Of a DNA stretch of 64,000 nt, positions 1 to 9,582 are shown in pieces. Position 1 is the first letter of the stretch. Each line of letters opens with the position of its first letter. This stretch comes from Bog-473 sp963834405. GTDB taxonomy: Bacteria > Actinomycetota > Acidimicrobiia > Acidimicrobiales > RAAP-2. A model generated the notes under the pieces. It saw only the letters and a program-made list of their open reading frames with translations. It ran no database searches and had not been told where the DNA came from. The translations under genes and the position numbers were made by a program. Where the stretch lies: assembly GCA_963834405.1 (NCBI GenBank), contig CAWIBX010000007.1, positions 620,001 to 684,000 on the forward strand. Direction: 5' to 3'.

Positions 1-42
1 GGTGAGGAGCGGCCGCGAGGCCGATCGACCCTTGGGGGCAGC

Positions 43-1299
43 ATGACGACCACGGCGGGACTGAGCGTCGGCGACGCGGGCAGGGCCTTCGTCGATCCGG
101 GCGCGTACGCGGACGAGGACCGGTTTCACGAGGCGGTGGCGCTCCTGCGGCTCGAGGACCCGGTCCATTGGGTGGACGAGCCGGGGTACCGGCCGTTCTG
201 GGCGGTCACCCGGCACGCCGACGTCATGGACGTCGAGCGCGACAACCATCGTTTCCTCAGCGCGCCGCGCCCGCTGCTCGCAAACCAGGAGGCCGAGGCG
301 CTGCTGGAGGAGCAGGGGAACACGCTGCGCACGCTCATCCACATGGACGAGCCGGACCACAAGGCCTACCGCGCCATCGCGGCCGCGTGGTTCCAGCCCA
401 ACGCACTGCGCCGGATGGACGACCGGATGCGGGAACTGGCGGCTCGCTTCGTCGACCGGATGGCGGAGCTGGGGACGGCATGCGACTTCGTCCAGGACAT
501 CGCCGTGCACTACCCGCTCTACGTCATCCTCTCCCTTCTCGGGCTCCCCGAGAGCGACTTCGACCGCATGCTGATGCTGACCCAGCAGCTCTTCGGCGGC
601 GACGACGAGGAACTGCGCCGGTCGACCGACCCGCAGGAGCAGTTCACCGTGCTGCTCGACTTCTTCAACTACTTCACGACCTTGACCGCGTCCCGCCGCG
701 CCCAGCCGACGGACGACCTGGCGTCCGTGCTGGCCAACGCGCGGATCGACGGCGAGTACCTGCCCGACATGGACCTGGCGTCGTACTACGTCATCATCGC
801 CACCGCCGGGCACGACACCACCAGCTCCACGATCGCCGGCGGCCTCCACGCGCTCCTGCGGCACCCCGACCAGCTGGCGCGGTTGTCGGACGACCTCGCC
901 CTGCTGCCGACCGCGGTCGAGGAGATGATCCGCTGGGTCACGCCGGTCAAGGAGTTCATGCGCACGGCCGCCGGGGACTCGGTGGTGGGCGGCACGGAGG
1001 TCGCGGCGGGCCAGTCGCTCTACCTGGCCTACCTGTCGGCCAACCGGGACGAGGCCGTGTTCGACGACCCCTTCGCCTTCGACGTGGGGCGCCAGCCGAA
1101 CAAGCACCTGGCCTTCGGCTTCGGGCCGCACTTCTGCCTCGGCGCGCAGCTGGCGCGCATGGAGACGCGCGCCCTCTTCGCCGAGTTGCTGCCCCGGCTC
1201 GAGGGGATGGAGCTCGCCGGCACGCCCAAGGCGTCGGCCACCGTCTTCGTCGGCGGCCTCAAGACCCTGCCCATCCGCTACTCCATCCGCCCCGCGTAG
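43..1299 (+). CDS. Cytochrome P450
   Basis: Soluble bacterial P450 monooxygenase of 418 residues, the normal length. It shows the I-helix oxygen-activation motif AGHDTTSS, the K-helix ExxR (EMIR) and the haem loop FGFGPHFCLG with the axial Cys. The family hydroxylates hydrophobic substrates using electrons from a ferredoxin and reductase; neither is adjacent here. The ATG follows a G-rich Shine-Dalgarno-like stretch (cttgggggcagc). The product and substrate cannot be told from sequence. The gene stands alone, followed by about 200 bp without a gene. Confidence 0.95.
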   Translation: MTTTAGLSVGDAGRAFVDPGAYADEDRFHEAVALLRLEDPVHWVDEPGYRPFWAVTRHADVMDVERDNHRFLSAPRPLLANQEAEALLEEQGNTLRTLIHMDEPDHKAYRAIAAAWFQPNALRRMDDRMRELAARFVDRMAELGTACDFVQDIAVHYPLYVILSLLGLPESDFDRMLMLTQQLFGGDDEELRRSTDPQEQFTVLLDFFNYFTTLTASRRAQPTDDLASVLANARIDGEYLPDMDLASYYVIIATAGHDTTSSTIAGGLHALLRHPDQLARLSDDLALLPTAVEEMIRWVTPVKEFMRTAAGDSVVGGTEVAAGQSLYLAYLSANRDEAVFDDPFAFDVGRQPNKHLAFGFGPHFCLGAQLARMETRALFAELLPRLEGMELAGTPKASATVFVGGLKTLPIRYSIRPA

Positions 1300-1501
1300 A
1301 CGCGGCGGCACAGCCGGCCCGCGCCGTGGTGGTGGCGCGGTGCCCCGGGGTGGTGGTGCCACCCTTCTCACCGACAGGCGTCGCCGTCAAGATTCGCAAC
1401 AGCGGTTCCCCCTCCCGCCATCCGCGTGAGGAGGAACCGCGGGAAGACGGATGGCTCGGAGAGAGCACTCTCCGACAGGGCCCTTGGCGAGAGGAGCACG
1501 A

Positions 1502-2569
1502 ATGTTCAGAAGGAAGCTGGTCATCGGCGCGGGCGTGGCGATCCTGGCGGTGATGCTGCTCCCCGCGGTTGCGGCATCCGCGGGTGGCTGGGGTTATGGC
1601 CACCTCGGACGGCACCTCGGGCGCCCGATTCCGGGCACCGCCGTCGTGGAGGTGCAGAACGGCCCGTACGGGCCCGTTCTCGCGGTGGGCGGCGCCGGCG
1701 CCTCCTACGACCCCACCACCAGTACCGGATACCCACCGGGATCCGACTTGTACTTCGCCACGGTGGACCCGCCGACCTACGGCTCGTCGTTCGGCCACCC
1801 CTACCAGGCGGGGTGCACGACCACCGTCGTCTCCGGCACCCTCTTCGGCGCGATTTCGTGCACCGGTCCCGAGACCTCCCCATCGGACTGGCCCGCCTTC
1901 ACGACCACCGGCTACCCGATCGCGGGCCCCGGTGTGAACGAGCGACTGTTGGGCGCCGTGTGGCGGTCCGATCTGGACGCGTTCCAGGTCACCTACGCCG
2001 GACACCCCCTGTACCTGTTCGACCCCGTCCCGGGCTCGGACGGCGGCGCCAACTTCTACGAGACCGTGCTGCCGATTCCGCCCTGGAACACGGCCTGGTT
2101 CCTCGTCAGCCCGTGGGGCACACCGGCAACGGGCCCAGCCTCACTCGGGACGGAATCGCCTCAAGCGGGGACCACCTACAGCTCGGACGTGCTCGCCTCG
2201 ACCATGCTGCCCAATGCGTTTGGTCCCCCCATTCCCGGTCTGCCCGTGTCGGTCTACACGTTGAGCGGGGACGGCTACGACTTCAGCCGCTGTTACGACG
2301 CCTGTGCGAGGGAGTTCATCCCCGTCTACACCGTCGGGGCGCCGAGCATCGGCAGCGGGGTGAACACGAGCGCAGTGGGGGTCATCCACCGATGGGACGG
2401 GACCGAGCAGGTCACCTACAACGGCCACCCGCTCTACCTCTATGACCAGGAGGCCTCGCTCCCGGACAAGTCCCCGAGCGCGCCCTTCCCGATCATGTTG
2501 AACGGCACCGCCGGCAACGGCGAGGGCGTCGGCGCCTTCGGCGGGACCCTCAGCCTCGTCAGCCCGTAG
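1502..2569 (+). CDS. Secreted repeat protein (PF03640-type)
   Basis: Predicted secreted protein of 355 residues. It opens with MFRRK and a hydrophobic stretch ending near AASAG, a Sec signal peptide. Two related blocks carry the signature of the secreted-repeat family of unknown function (PF03640): VTYAGHPLYLFD at mid-protein and VTYNGHPLYLYD near the C-terminus. An upstream in-frame ATG at 1451 exists, but 1502 has AGGAG just before it and puts the signal peptide at the true N-terminus. Two hairpins follow the stop. The biochemical role is unknown. Confidence 0.85.
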   Translation: MFRRKLVIGAGVAILAVMLLPAVAASAGGWGYGHLGRHLGRPIPGTAVVEVQNGPYGPVLAVGGAGASYDPTTSTGYPPGSDLYFATVDPPTYGSSFGHPYQAGCTTTVVSGTLFGAISCTGPETSPSDWPAFTTTGYPIAGPGVNERLLGAVWRSDLDAFQVTYAGHPLYLFDPVPGSDGGANFYETVLPIPPWNTAWFLVSPWGTPATGPASLGTESPQAGTTYSSDVLASTMLPNAFGPPIPGLPVSVYTLSGDGYDFSRCYDACAREFIPVYTVGAPSIGSGVNTSAVGVIHRWDGTEQVTYNGHPLYLYDQEASLPDKSPSAPFPIMLNGTAGNGEGVGAFGGTLSLVSP

Positions 2570-2579
2570 GGGAACCGGT

Positions 2580-2610
2580 CCGGGCGCCCCGCCGAGTCGG
2601 CGCCCGGTTT
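2580..2610 (+). terminator. Hairpin terminator 1
   Basis: Arms ccgggcgcc (2580-2588) and ggcgcccgg (2599-2607) form a 9-bp perfect stem with a 10-nt loop followed by ttt, directly after the secreted-repeat gene. Confidence 0.6.
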
Positions 2611-2618
2611 CGGACACC

Positions 2619-2651
2619 AAGGGCCCCGCTCCCGGGAGGAGCGGGGCCCTT
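2619..2651. terminator. Hairpin terminator 2
   Basis: Perfect 14-bp stem: aagggccccgctcc (2619-2632) and ggagcggggccctt (2638-2651) around a 5-nt loop. It is A/T flanked on both sides and lies 55 bp before the next gene, so it probably insulates the dehydrogenase from the upstream transcript. Confidence 0.7.
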
Positions 2652-2706
2652 GCGCGTGCGGCGAGACGTCGGGGCATCATGTGGGCTCATAGAGCGAGGA
2701 GCAGAC

Positions 2707-3792
2707 ATGGGCCAGGAAGTGCGCGGGGTGGTGTCCACGGCCAAGGGTGCGCCGGTGACGCTCGAGACAATCGTCGTCCCGGACCCCGGGCCCGGCGAGA
2801 CCGTCGTGGCGGTCCAGGCCTGCGGCGTCTGCCACACCGACCTGCACTACCGCGAGGGAGGGATCAACGACGACTTCCCCTTCCTCCTGGGCCACGAGGC
2901 GGCCGGCGTCGTGGAGTCGGTGGGCGCCGGCGTCACCGACGTCGCGCCGGGCGACTTCGTGGTGCTCAACTGGCGCGCGGTGTGCGGCAGCTGCCGCGCC
3001 TGCCGGCGGGGACGGCCCTGGTACTGCTTCTCGACCCACAACGCGAGCCAGGAGATGACGCTGGCCGACGGCACACCCCTCTCCCCCGCGCTCGGCATCG
3101 GTGCCTTCGCCGACAAGACCCTCGTGGCGTCCGGCCAGTGCACCAAGGTCAACCCGAAGGCGCGCCCAGAGGCGGCCGGGCTGCTCGGTTGCGGGGTGAT
3201 GGCGGGCCTCGGCGCCGCCATGTTCACCGGTCAGGTGGGCCTCGGCGACTCGGTGGCGGTCTTCGGCTGCGGCGGCGTCGGGTGTGCCGCCGTCGCCGGG
3301 TCGAAGCTCGCGGGGGCGGCCGTCATCATCGGCGTCGACCTGGACCCGAAGAAGCTCGACCTGGCCCGGTCGTTCGGCGCGACGCACACCGTCGACGCCA
3401 GCACCTCCGACCCCGTCGAGGCGATCCGTTCCCTCACGGGCGGCAACGGCGCGGACGTGTGCATCGAGGCGGTGGGGAATCCGGCCGTGATGGAGCAGGC
3501 CTTCTTCGCCCGCGACCTGGCGGGCACCCTGGTGCAGGTGGGCGTGCCGACGCCGGAGATGCGGATCGACCTGCCGATGATCGAGTTCTTCGGGCGGGGC
3601 GGCGCGCTGAAGCCGAGCTGGTACGGGGACTGCCTCCCGTCACGCGACTTCCCGGTGCTCGTCGAGCACTATCTGGCCGGGCGGCTCGACCTCGACGGGT
3701 TCGTCAGCGAGACGATCGGGATAGAGGACGTCGAAGCCGCGTTCGGCCGCATGCAGCGCGGCGAGGTGCTGCGGTCGGTCGTCGTGCTCTGA
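2707..3792 (+). CDS. mscR: S-(hydroxymethyl)mycothiol dehydrogenase (MscR-like MDR)
   Basis: Zinc-dependent medium-chain dehydrogenase of 361 residues, the usual length of the mycothiol-dependent formaldehyde dehydrogenase / S-nitrosomycothiol reductase family. Seen: catalytic-zinc Cys in ACGVCHTD, GHEAAG with the His-Glu pair, the four-Cys structural zinc lobe (CGSCRACRRGRPWYC) and a Rossmann GCGGVG. The C-terminal WYGDCLPSRDFP stretch is characteristic of this subgroup. It oxidises the mycothiol adduct of formaldehyde in the cytosol. Start at 2707 has GAGGAG upstream; an earlier in-frame start at 2650 would run into the terminator. The next gene begins 3 nt after the stop. Confidence 0.88.
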   Translation: MGQEVRGVVSTAKGAPVTLETIVVPDPGPGETVVAVQACGVCHTDLHYREGGINDDFPFLLGHEAAGVVESVGAGVTDVAPGDFVVLNWRAVCGSCRACRRGRPWYCFSTHNASQEMTLADGTPLSPALGIGAFADKTLVASGQCTKVNPKARPEAAGLLGCGVMAGLGAAMFTGQVGLGDSVAVFGCGGVGCAAVAGSKLAGAAVIIGVDLDPKKLDLARSFGATHTVDASTSDPVEAIRSLTGGNGADVCIEAVGNPAVMEQAFFARDLAGTLVQVGVPTPEMRIDLPMIEFFGRGGALKPSWYGDCLPSRDFPVLVEHYLAGRLDLDGFVSETIGIEDVEAAFGRMQRGEVLRSVVVL

Positions 3793-3794
3793 GA

Positions 3795-5436
3795 GTGACG
3801 CTGCCCCTGGCTCCGTTCGCGACGCGCACCGGCCGGCGCGGCATGGTCGCCGCGGCCGACCAGCTGGCGGCGTCGGCCGGGATCGACATGCTGGCCCGGG
3901 GCGGCTCGGCCGGCGACGCCGCGGTCGCCGCCGGCACCGTGATGGCGGTGGTCGGCCCGCACCTGTGCGGCCTGGGCGGCGACGTGCTGGCCATGGTCTC
4001 GGCGCCCGGGTCGGACCCGGTGGCGCTCCTGTCGGTCGGCCGGGCCGGCGCGGGCTCGGACGCCGCCGCGCTGCGCGCCGCGGGCCGGACGACCATGCCG
4101 TTGCGGGGCGACCTCAACAGCGTGCCGCTCCCCGGAGCGGTCGACGGCTGGCTCGCCCTGCACGCCCGCTACGGGCGGCTGCCCCTGGCGACCGTGCTCG
4201 GCCCCGCCGTGGAGCTGGCCGAGGACGGGTTCTGCGCGTCGCTGATGCTGGCGCTGGCGACGCATCTCGTCCACGGTCTGCCCGGGGCGGGTGAGCTGTG
4301 CCCCGACGGCCCGCTCGACATCGGCCAGCGCGTGCGCGTGCCCGGCCTGGCGCGGACGCTGCGCGCCATCGCGGCCGGCGGGCGTGACGCGTTCTACCGC
4401 GGCGAGTTCGGGCGCGGGCTGCACGCGCTCGGGAACGGGCACTTCGCCGAGAACGACTTCGCACGCCCCTTGGCCGAATGGTGCGAACCGGTGCGGGCGC
4501 CGGCCTGGGGCCACGAATTGTGGACCGTCCCCCCGCCGTCGCAGGGCTACCTCACGCTGGCGGGCGCGCGCATCGCCGAGGCGTCGGGGCTGGGCGACGA
4601 CCCCGACGACCCGGCGTGGGCGCACCTCGTCGTGGAGTCCGCGCGCGGCGGGCCACGACCGCCCCGCCGTCCTCTTCGACGGCGCCGACGGCGCGTCGCT
4701 GGTGGCGTCGGCGCGCATTGAGGCGGCGGCGGCGCGGGTCGACCTGGCGCGCGCGGCACCACCCGACGTCGGGCCCGGCGCGCCGGCCGAGCCGGGCGCG
4801 CGCGTGGTACGTCTCGGCGACGGCGACACCACCCACCTGTGTGCGCTCGACGCCGACGGGCTCGGGATCTCGCTGACCCAGTCCAACGCGCTGGACTTCG
4901 GCTCCCACCTGGTCGAGCCGTCGACCGGGGTGTTCCTGCACAACCGCGGGGTCGGCTTCTCGCTCGTCGAGGGGCATCCGGCCGAGCTCGGCCCGGGGCG
5001 GCGGCCTCCCCACACCCTCTCCCCCCTGCTGGCCACGACCCCGGGCGGCGCGTTGACCCACCTGGTCGGCGCCATGGGGGGCGACGCCCAGCCCCAGATC
5101 ATCCTGCAGCTCCTCGCCCGCATGCTGCGGGCGGGGCAGGACCCGGCCCTGTCCATCGCCGCGCCGCGGCTGTCCCTGGACGCGCCGTCGGCCGGGCCCT
5201 TCCGGCTGTGGTGGGGCGAGGACCTCACCGTGCTGGTGGAGGCGGACGCCCCGGCGGGCTGGGCCGACGGCCTGGCGGCCCGCGGGCATCGGGTGCGGGC
5301 AATCAGCGCCTTCGACCCGGTCGCGGTGGGGTGCGCCCAGATCATCACGGTGGTGCGGGACACGCGGGGTGGCGCCGACCACCACGCCGGCGCCACCGAC
5401 CCCCGCAGCCCGGAGGGCGGCGCCATCGGCCGCTAG
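3795..5436 (+). pseudogene. Gamma-glutamyltranspeptidase family, single frameshift
   Basis: Ntn-hydrolase of the gamma-glutamyltransferase family, about 546 residues if read through. The GTG start lies 3 nt after the mscR-like stop. The N-terminal half shows RGGSAGDAAVAAG and GLGGD. The C-terminal half holds the autoprocessing/nucleophile Thr in DTTHLCALD, then SLTQSNALDFGSHL. Phase changes at 4650-4652: deleting one G of a GGG run restores a single frame, so this is either a recent frameshift or a base-calling error in GC-rich DNA. All catalytic segments survive, arguing against old decay. Substrate unknown; with a mycothiol enzyme next door, thiol-conjugate turnover is a guess. Confidence 0.8.
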
Positions 5437-5480
5437 GAACGGCGCGGGACGGTCCCGGGAGCCGCGCCCGATCCCATAGC

Positions 5481-7322
5481 GTGGGGTGCATCGAACGTCC
5501 CGCCTCGCCGCCGCTGCACGCCCGCAGCCCGCTCGACAGCTCCGGCCACGACGCCGTCGTCGCGCGGCCGCACCGAGCGCGCTGGCGGTCGTGGTCGCGG
5601 CCGGACCCGGACGCGCCGTTGCCGGACGGCTACAAGTGGGAGGCCCTCTTCATCTCGACGCTGGGCATGCTCATGGCGACGATCGACGGCTCCATCGTGC
5701 TCATCTCGCTGCCCGACATCTTCCGCGGCATCAATCTCGACCCCCTGGAGCCCGCCAACAGCTTCTTCCTCCTCTGGATGATCCTCGGCTTCCTCGTCAC
5801 CACCAGCGTGCTGGTCGTGACCCTGGGGCGCCTGGGCGACATGTACGGCCGCGTGCGGACGTACAACTTCGGCTTCGCCGTCTTCACCTTCTTCTCGCTG
5901 TTGCTGAGCGTGACCTGGCTGACCGGCCCCGCCGGCGGCATCTGGCTCATCGTCATGCGCATCTTCCAGGGGGTCGGCGCGGCCATGCTGATGGCGAACT
6001 CGGCGGCCATCCTGACCGACGCGTTCCCCGAGACCCAGCGCGGCCTCGCCCTCGGCGTCAACCAGGCGGCGGCCTTCAGCGGGTCCTTCATCGGCCTGAT
6101 CCTCGGCGGGGTCCTCGCCCCCATCAACTGGCGCCTCGTCTTCCTGGTGTCGGTGCCCATCGGCCTCTTCGCCACCATCTGGGGCTACCTGCGGCTGCGC
6201 GAGCTCGGCCAGCGGCGTTCGGCCCACATCGACTGGCCGGGCAACGTCACTTTCGCGCTCGGGCTCGTGCTCGTCATGGTCGGGATCACCTACGGGATTG
6301 AGCCCTACGGCGGCCACGCCATGGGCTGGACCAACCCGCTGGTGCTCGGCTGCATCGGCGGCGGGATCCTGCTGCTCGTCGCCTTCTGCCTCATAGAGCT
6401 GCGCGTGCGCGAGCCCATGTTCACCCTGCAGCTGTTCAAGATCCGCGCCTTCACCGCCGGCGTGATCGCCAGCTTCCTGGCCGCCATCAGCCGGGGCGGC
6501 CTGATGTTCATGCTGATCATCTGGCTGCAGGGGATCTGGCTCCCCCTCCACGGCTACTCCTTCGCCACCACGCCCCTGTGGGCGGGCATCGCCATGATCC
6601 CGTTGACGATGGGCCTGCTGATCGCCGGCCCCCTGTCGGGGATCCTCTCGGACCGCTACGGCGCCCGCCCGTTCGCCACCGGCGGCATGATCGGCGTCGC
6701 CATCTGCTTCGCGCTGCTGGAGGCGCTCCCGATCGACTTCACCTACTGGGTCTTCGCCGTCATCCTGTTCTTCACCGGCGCCACCATGGCGTCGTTCGGC
6801 TCGCCCAACCGTGCCGGCGTCATGAACAGCCTGCCGCCCGAGCACCGCGGCGCCGGCTCCGGCATGAACACCACGTTCCAGAACTCGGCGCAGGTCCTCT
6901 CCATCGGCATCTTCTTCACGCTCATGATCGTGGGGCTGGCCTCCGCCCTGCCCCACAACGTGGCGGCCGGCCTCACGGCGCACGGCGTGGCCCCGGCCGT
7001 GGCGGACCGGGCCGGGCACGTGCCCCCGATCTCCACCCTCTTCGCGGCGCTCCTCGGCTACGACCCCGTGCAGCACCTCATCGGCGTGCACACCTTCGCC
7101 CAGCTCCCGGCCGCCCAGCAGGCGGCGCTGTCCGGCCGGAGCTTCTTCCCCGGGTTGATCGCGCAACCGTTCCGGGACGGCCTGCACGCGGCCTTCGACT
7201 TCGCCATCTTCGCCAGCCTGCTGGCGGCGGCCGCGTCGTGGACCCGCGGTGGGCGCTACGTCTACACGCCGGCGAGCGAGGAGCAGGCCACCGAGCTCGT
7301 CCTCACCGGGACCGGCTCGTGA
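5481..7322 (+). CDS. MFS transporter, DHA2 (EmrB/QacA-like)
   Basis: Integral membrane drug:proton antiporter-like protein of about 613 residues with many hydrophobic segments, as in 14-helix DHA2 exporters. The loop-2/3 motif A is visible as GRLGDMYGRVRT, and a motif-C-like GGVLAP follows. The chosen GTG at 5481 leaves an about 50-residue hydrophilic N-terminal tail; the true start could be further in, since no good Shine-Dalgarno site is seen. The stop overlaps the GTG of the etfB-like gene by 4 bp, so it may be co-transcribed. The exported compound is unknown. Confidence 0.85.
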   Translation: MGCIERPASPPLHARSPLDSSGHDAVVARPHRARWRSWSRPDPDAPLPDGYKWEALFISTLGMLMATIDGSIVLISLPDIFRGINLDPLEPANSFFLLWMILGFLVTTSVLVVTLGRLGDMYGRVRTYNFGFAVFTFFSLLLSVTWLTGPAGGIWLIVMRIFQGVGAAMLMANSAAILTDAFPETQRGLALGVNQAAAFSGSFIGLILGGVLAPINWRLVFLVSVPIGLFATIWGYLRLRELGQRRSAHIDWPGNVTFALGLVLVMVGITYGIEPYGGHAMGWTNPLVLGCIGGGILLLVAFCLIELRVREPMFTLQLFKIRAFTAGVIASFLAAISRGGLMFMLIIWLQGIWLPLHGYSFATTPLWAGIAMIPLTMGLLIAGPLSGILSDRYGARPFATGGMIGVAICFALLEALPIDFTYWVFAVILFFTGATMASFGSPNRAGVMNSLPPEHRGAGSGMNTTFQNSAQVLSIGIFFTLMIVGLASALPHNVAAGLTAHGVAPAVADRAGHVPPISTLFAALLGYDPVQHLIGVHTFAQLPAAQQAALSGRSFFPGLIAQPFRDGLHAAFDFAIFASLLAAAASWTRGGRYVYTPASEEQATELVLTGTGS

Positions 7323-8236
7323 GCACGCCACCACTGCGCCTGGCGGCGTGCATCAAGCAGGTGCCGGTCGCGGAGTCCTTCCAATTGGGCCCCACGGGAC
7401 GCCTCGTGCGCGAGGGCGTGGAGTTCGAGATGAACGCGTACTGCCGGCGCGCCGTCAACGAGGGCGTGCTCCTGGCCCGCGCCAGCGGTGGTGCGTGCAC
7501 CGTGCTCACGCTCGGGCCGCCGAGCGCCGAGGACGTGCTGCGCGAGGCGGTGGCGTGGGGGGCCGACGACGCGCTCCACCTGTGCGACGACGCCTTCGCG
7601 GGCTCCGACACGCTGGCCACGGCCCGGGCGCTGGCGGCGGCGCTGCGGTCGGCCGGGCCGTTCGATCTCGTGCTCTTCGGCCGCAACTCCATAGACGGCG
7701 AGACGGGTCAGGTGCCGCCCATGGTGGCCGAGCTGCTCGACCTCCCCTACGCCACCGGTGCCCGCGTGGTCGAGCACGTGGGGGCACGGCTGCGGCTGGA
7801 GCTCGAGCTCGACGACGGCCACCAGGAGGTGGAGGTCGCGCTGCCCGCCGTGGTGTCGGTGGCGGAGCGCCTGTGCGAGCCGTGCAAGGTCGGGCCCGAA
7901 GGCCGGGACGCGGTGGCCGCCGAGCGCATCCGGCGCGTCAGCGCCGCCGCGCTGGGCCCCGGGCCCTGGGGCCAGGCGGGCAGCCCCACCCGGGTCGGCG
8001 CGACGCGGACGATGACGCACGCGCGTGCCCGCCTCGTGCTGGACGGACCGCTCGAGGCCCAGGTGGCCGACGCGGTCCTCGAGCTGGCCCGCCGGGGCGC
8101 GCTGGGCGGCGGTCCGGCGGCCGGGGGGGCGGGACCGCCGGGCCCGGGGCGGACGACGGGCGAGCCCCCGGACCGGCGCCGGCACGGACCGGACCGGCGG
8201 TGGCGGTCCTGGCCGAGGACGAACGCCCCGACGTGA
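7319..8236 (+). CDS. Electron transfer flavoprotein beta subunit-like
   Basis: EtfB/FixA-family protein. It opens with the typical LRLAACIKQVP strand and contains GRNSIDGETGQVPP and PAVVSVAERLCEPCK, matching the nucleotide-binding beta subunit. With EtfA it carries electrons from acyl-CoA dehydrogenases to the quinone pool. The GTG overlaps the transporter stop (GTGA). The last 50 or so residues are Gly/Pro/Arg-rich and unlike the family. They begin at a seven-G run (8123-8129), and one extra base there would join this frame to the EtfA frame. Confidence 0.82.
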   Translation: MSTPPLRLAACIKQVPVAESFQLGPTGRLVREGVEFEMNAYCRRAVNEGVLLARASGGACTVLTLGPPSAEDVLREAVAWGADDALHLCDDAFAGSDTLATARALAAALRSAGPFDLVLFGRNSIDGETGQVPPMVAELLDLPYATGARVVEHVGARLRLELELDDGHQEVEVALPAVVSVAERLCEPCKVGPEGRDAVAAERIRRVSAAALGPGPWGQAGSPTRVGATRTMTHARARLVLDGPLEAQVADAVLELARRGALGGGPAAGGAGPPGPGRTTGEPPDRRRHGPDRRWRSWPRTNAPT

Positions 8237-9162
8237 CCGGTGAGCTCGTCTGGGCCGCGGCCGGACTGGCCCGCGCCGTCGGCGGGCCGGTGCACGTGCT
8301 CTCGACCGGACGCCTGGCGGTGTCCCACCTCGCCGCGCTGGGCGCGGACCTCGTCGTCGCGCTGGAGGGCTCGTCGGTGGCCGAGGACATCGCCGTCGGC
8401 GTGGCGGCCTACGTGGGCGACGCGCGTCCGTGGGCGCTCGTGGCCCCGAGCACGGCCTTCGGCCGCGAGGTGGCCGGCCGCGTGGCCGCGGCCACGGGCT
8501 CGGGGCTGACCGGCGACGCGATGGGGCTGTCCGTCCACGGCGACGCGCTGGTGGCGGCGAAGCCTGCCTTCGCCGGCGCGTTGGTGGCGGACATCACCTG
8601 TGCCAGCGCCACCCAGATGGCCACGGTGCGCCCGGGTGTCCTGCCGGCGCCGCCGGCCGCGGCGGGCCCGCCGCCGGCGGCGCTGCCGCGCCTGGTGCGC
8701 ACGCTGACGCCGAGGGGCCGGGTCCGCGTGCTGAGCGACCGCCGCGACGACGACGTCGAGACCCTGGCCCGCGCCGAGGTGGTCATCGGGGTGGGGACCG
8801 GCGTCCCGCCCGACGAGTACGCGCAGCTCAGCCCCCTGGCGGCGCTCCTCGGGGCCGAGCTCGCCGCCACCCGCAAGGTGACCGACCGGGGCTGGGCGCC
8901 GCGGGCGCGCCAGGTCGGCCTCACCGGCCGCTCCATCGCGCCCCGGCTCTACGTGGCGCTCGGGCTTTCCGGCAAGTTCAACCACATGGTCGGCGTGCGT
9001 GCGGCCGGCACGATCCTCGCCCTCAACGTGGACCCGGAGGCGCCCGTCTTCGGGCAGTGCGACGTCGGCATCGTGGGCGACTGGCACGAGGCGGTGCCGC
9101 TGCTCTGCGAGGCGCTGCGGCGGCAGGCGGCCGGGACCCCGGCCACCACTCCGGTCAGCTGA
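8200..9162 (+). CDS. Electron transfer flavoprotein alpha subunit-like
   Basis: EtfA/FixB-family protein, about 320 residues from the GTG at 8200, which overlaps the end of the beta-subunit frame. The C-terminal FAD-binding region is well kept: VIGVGTGVPP, ATRKVTDRGWAP, RQVGLTGRSIAPRLYVALGLSGKFNHMVG and ALNVDPEAPVF. The start is uncertain because the frame stays open upstream in Gly/Pro-rich sequence. It ends convergently with the B12-binding gene (8-bp overlap). With etfB it probably serves acyl-CoA oxidation together with the acyl-CoA mutase next door. Confidence 0.82.
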   Translation: MAVLAEDERPDVTGELVWAAAGLARAVGGPVHVLSTGRLAVSHLAALGADLVVALEGSSVAEDIAVGVAAYVGDARPWALVAPSTAFGREVAGRVAAATGSGLTGDAMGLSVHGDALVAAKPAFAGALVADITCASATQMATVRPGVLPAPPAAAGPPPAALPRLVRTLTPRGRVRVLSDRRDDDVETLARAEVVIGVGTGVPPDEYAQLSPLAALLGAELAATRKVTDRGWAPRARQVGLTGRSIAPRLYVALGLSGKFNHMVGVRAAGTILALNVDPEAPVFGQCDVGIVGDWHEAVPLLCEALRRQAAGTPATTPVS

Positions 9163-9581
9163 CCGGCGGCTCGGCGGAGGCGGCCGCCTTGCGCACCGCC
9201 GCCACGACCTCGTCGTTGGAGGCGCCGGGGCCGAGCACCGCGCTCGACGCCCTCCCGCTCGAGGAGGGGGACGTCGGCCGGCGGCACGATGCCACCGAGG
9301 ACGACGGGCGTCCGCAGGCCGGCCGCCCGCAGCGCGCCGACAACGGCGGGGGCGAGGGTCAGGTGCGCGCCGTTGTGCATGGACACGCCCACCACGTCGA
9401 CGTCCTCCTGCACGGTCATGGCCGCGATGCTCTCCGGCGACTGGCGCAGCCCGGCGTAGATGACCTCGCAGCCCGCGTCGCGCAGGATGCGCGCCACCAC
9501 CCGCAGCCCGCGGTCGTGACCGTCGAGACCGACCTTCGCCACGAGCACCCGCAGCGGCTTGTTGGTGTCGCCCGTCGCCAC
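9155..9581 (-). pseudogene. B12-binding subunit of acyl-CoA mutase, frameshifted
   Basis: Small cobalamin-binding domain of about 140 residues. It has the hallmark DGHDRG (His ligand to cobalt) after VLVAKVGLDG, then GVSMHNGAH and VVLGGIVP. The frame breaks near 9242-9250: the N-terminal frame runs into Arg-rich nonsense, while the expected C-terminus (AVLGPGASNDEVVAAVRKA) lies one base out of phase. The GTG start is 1 nt after the mutase large-subunit stop, so the two form one operon. Loss of one base would restore the protein; true decay and base-calling error cannot be separated here. Confidence 0.8.
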
Positions 9582-9582
9582 C

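Noticed and set aside
5433..7334. Long minus-strand frame opposite the DHA2 transporter
   Set aside because: Highly charged, repetitive translation with no motif; the plus strand has clear transporter motifs.
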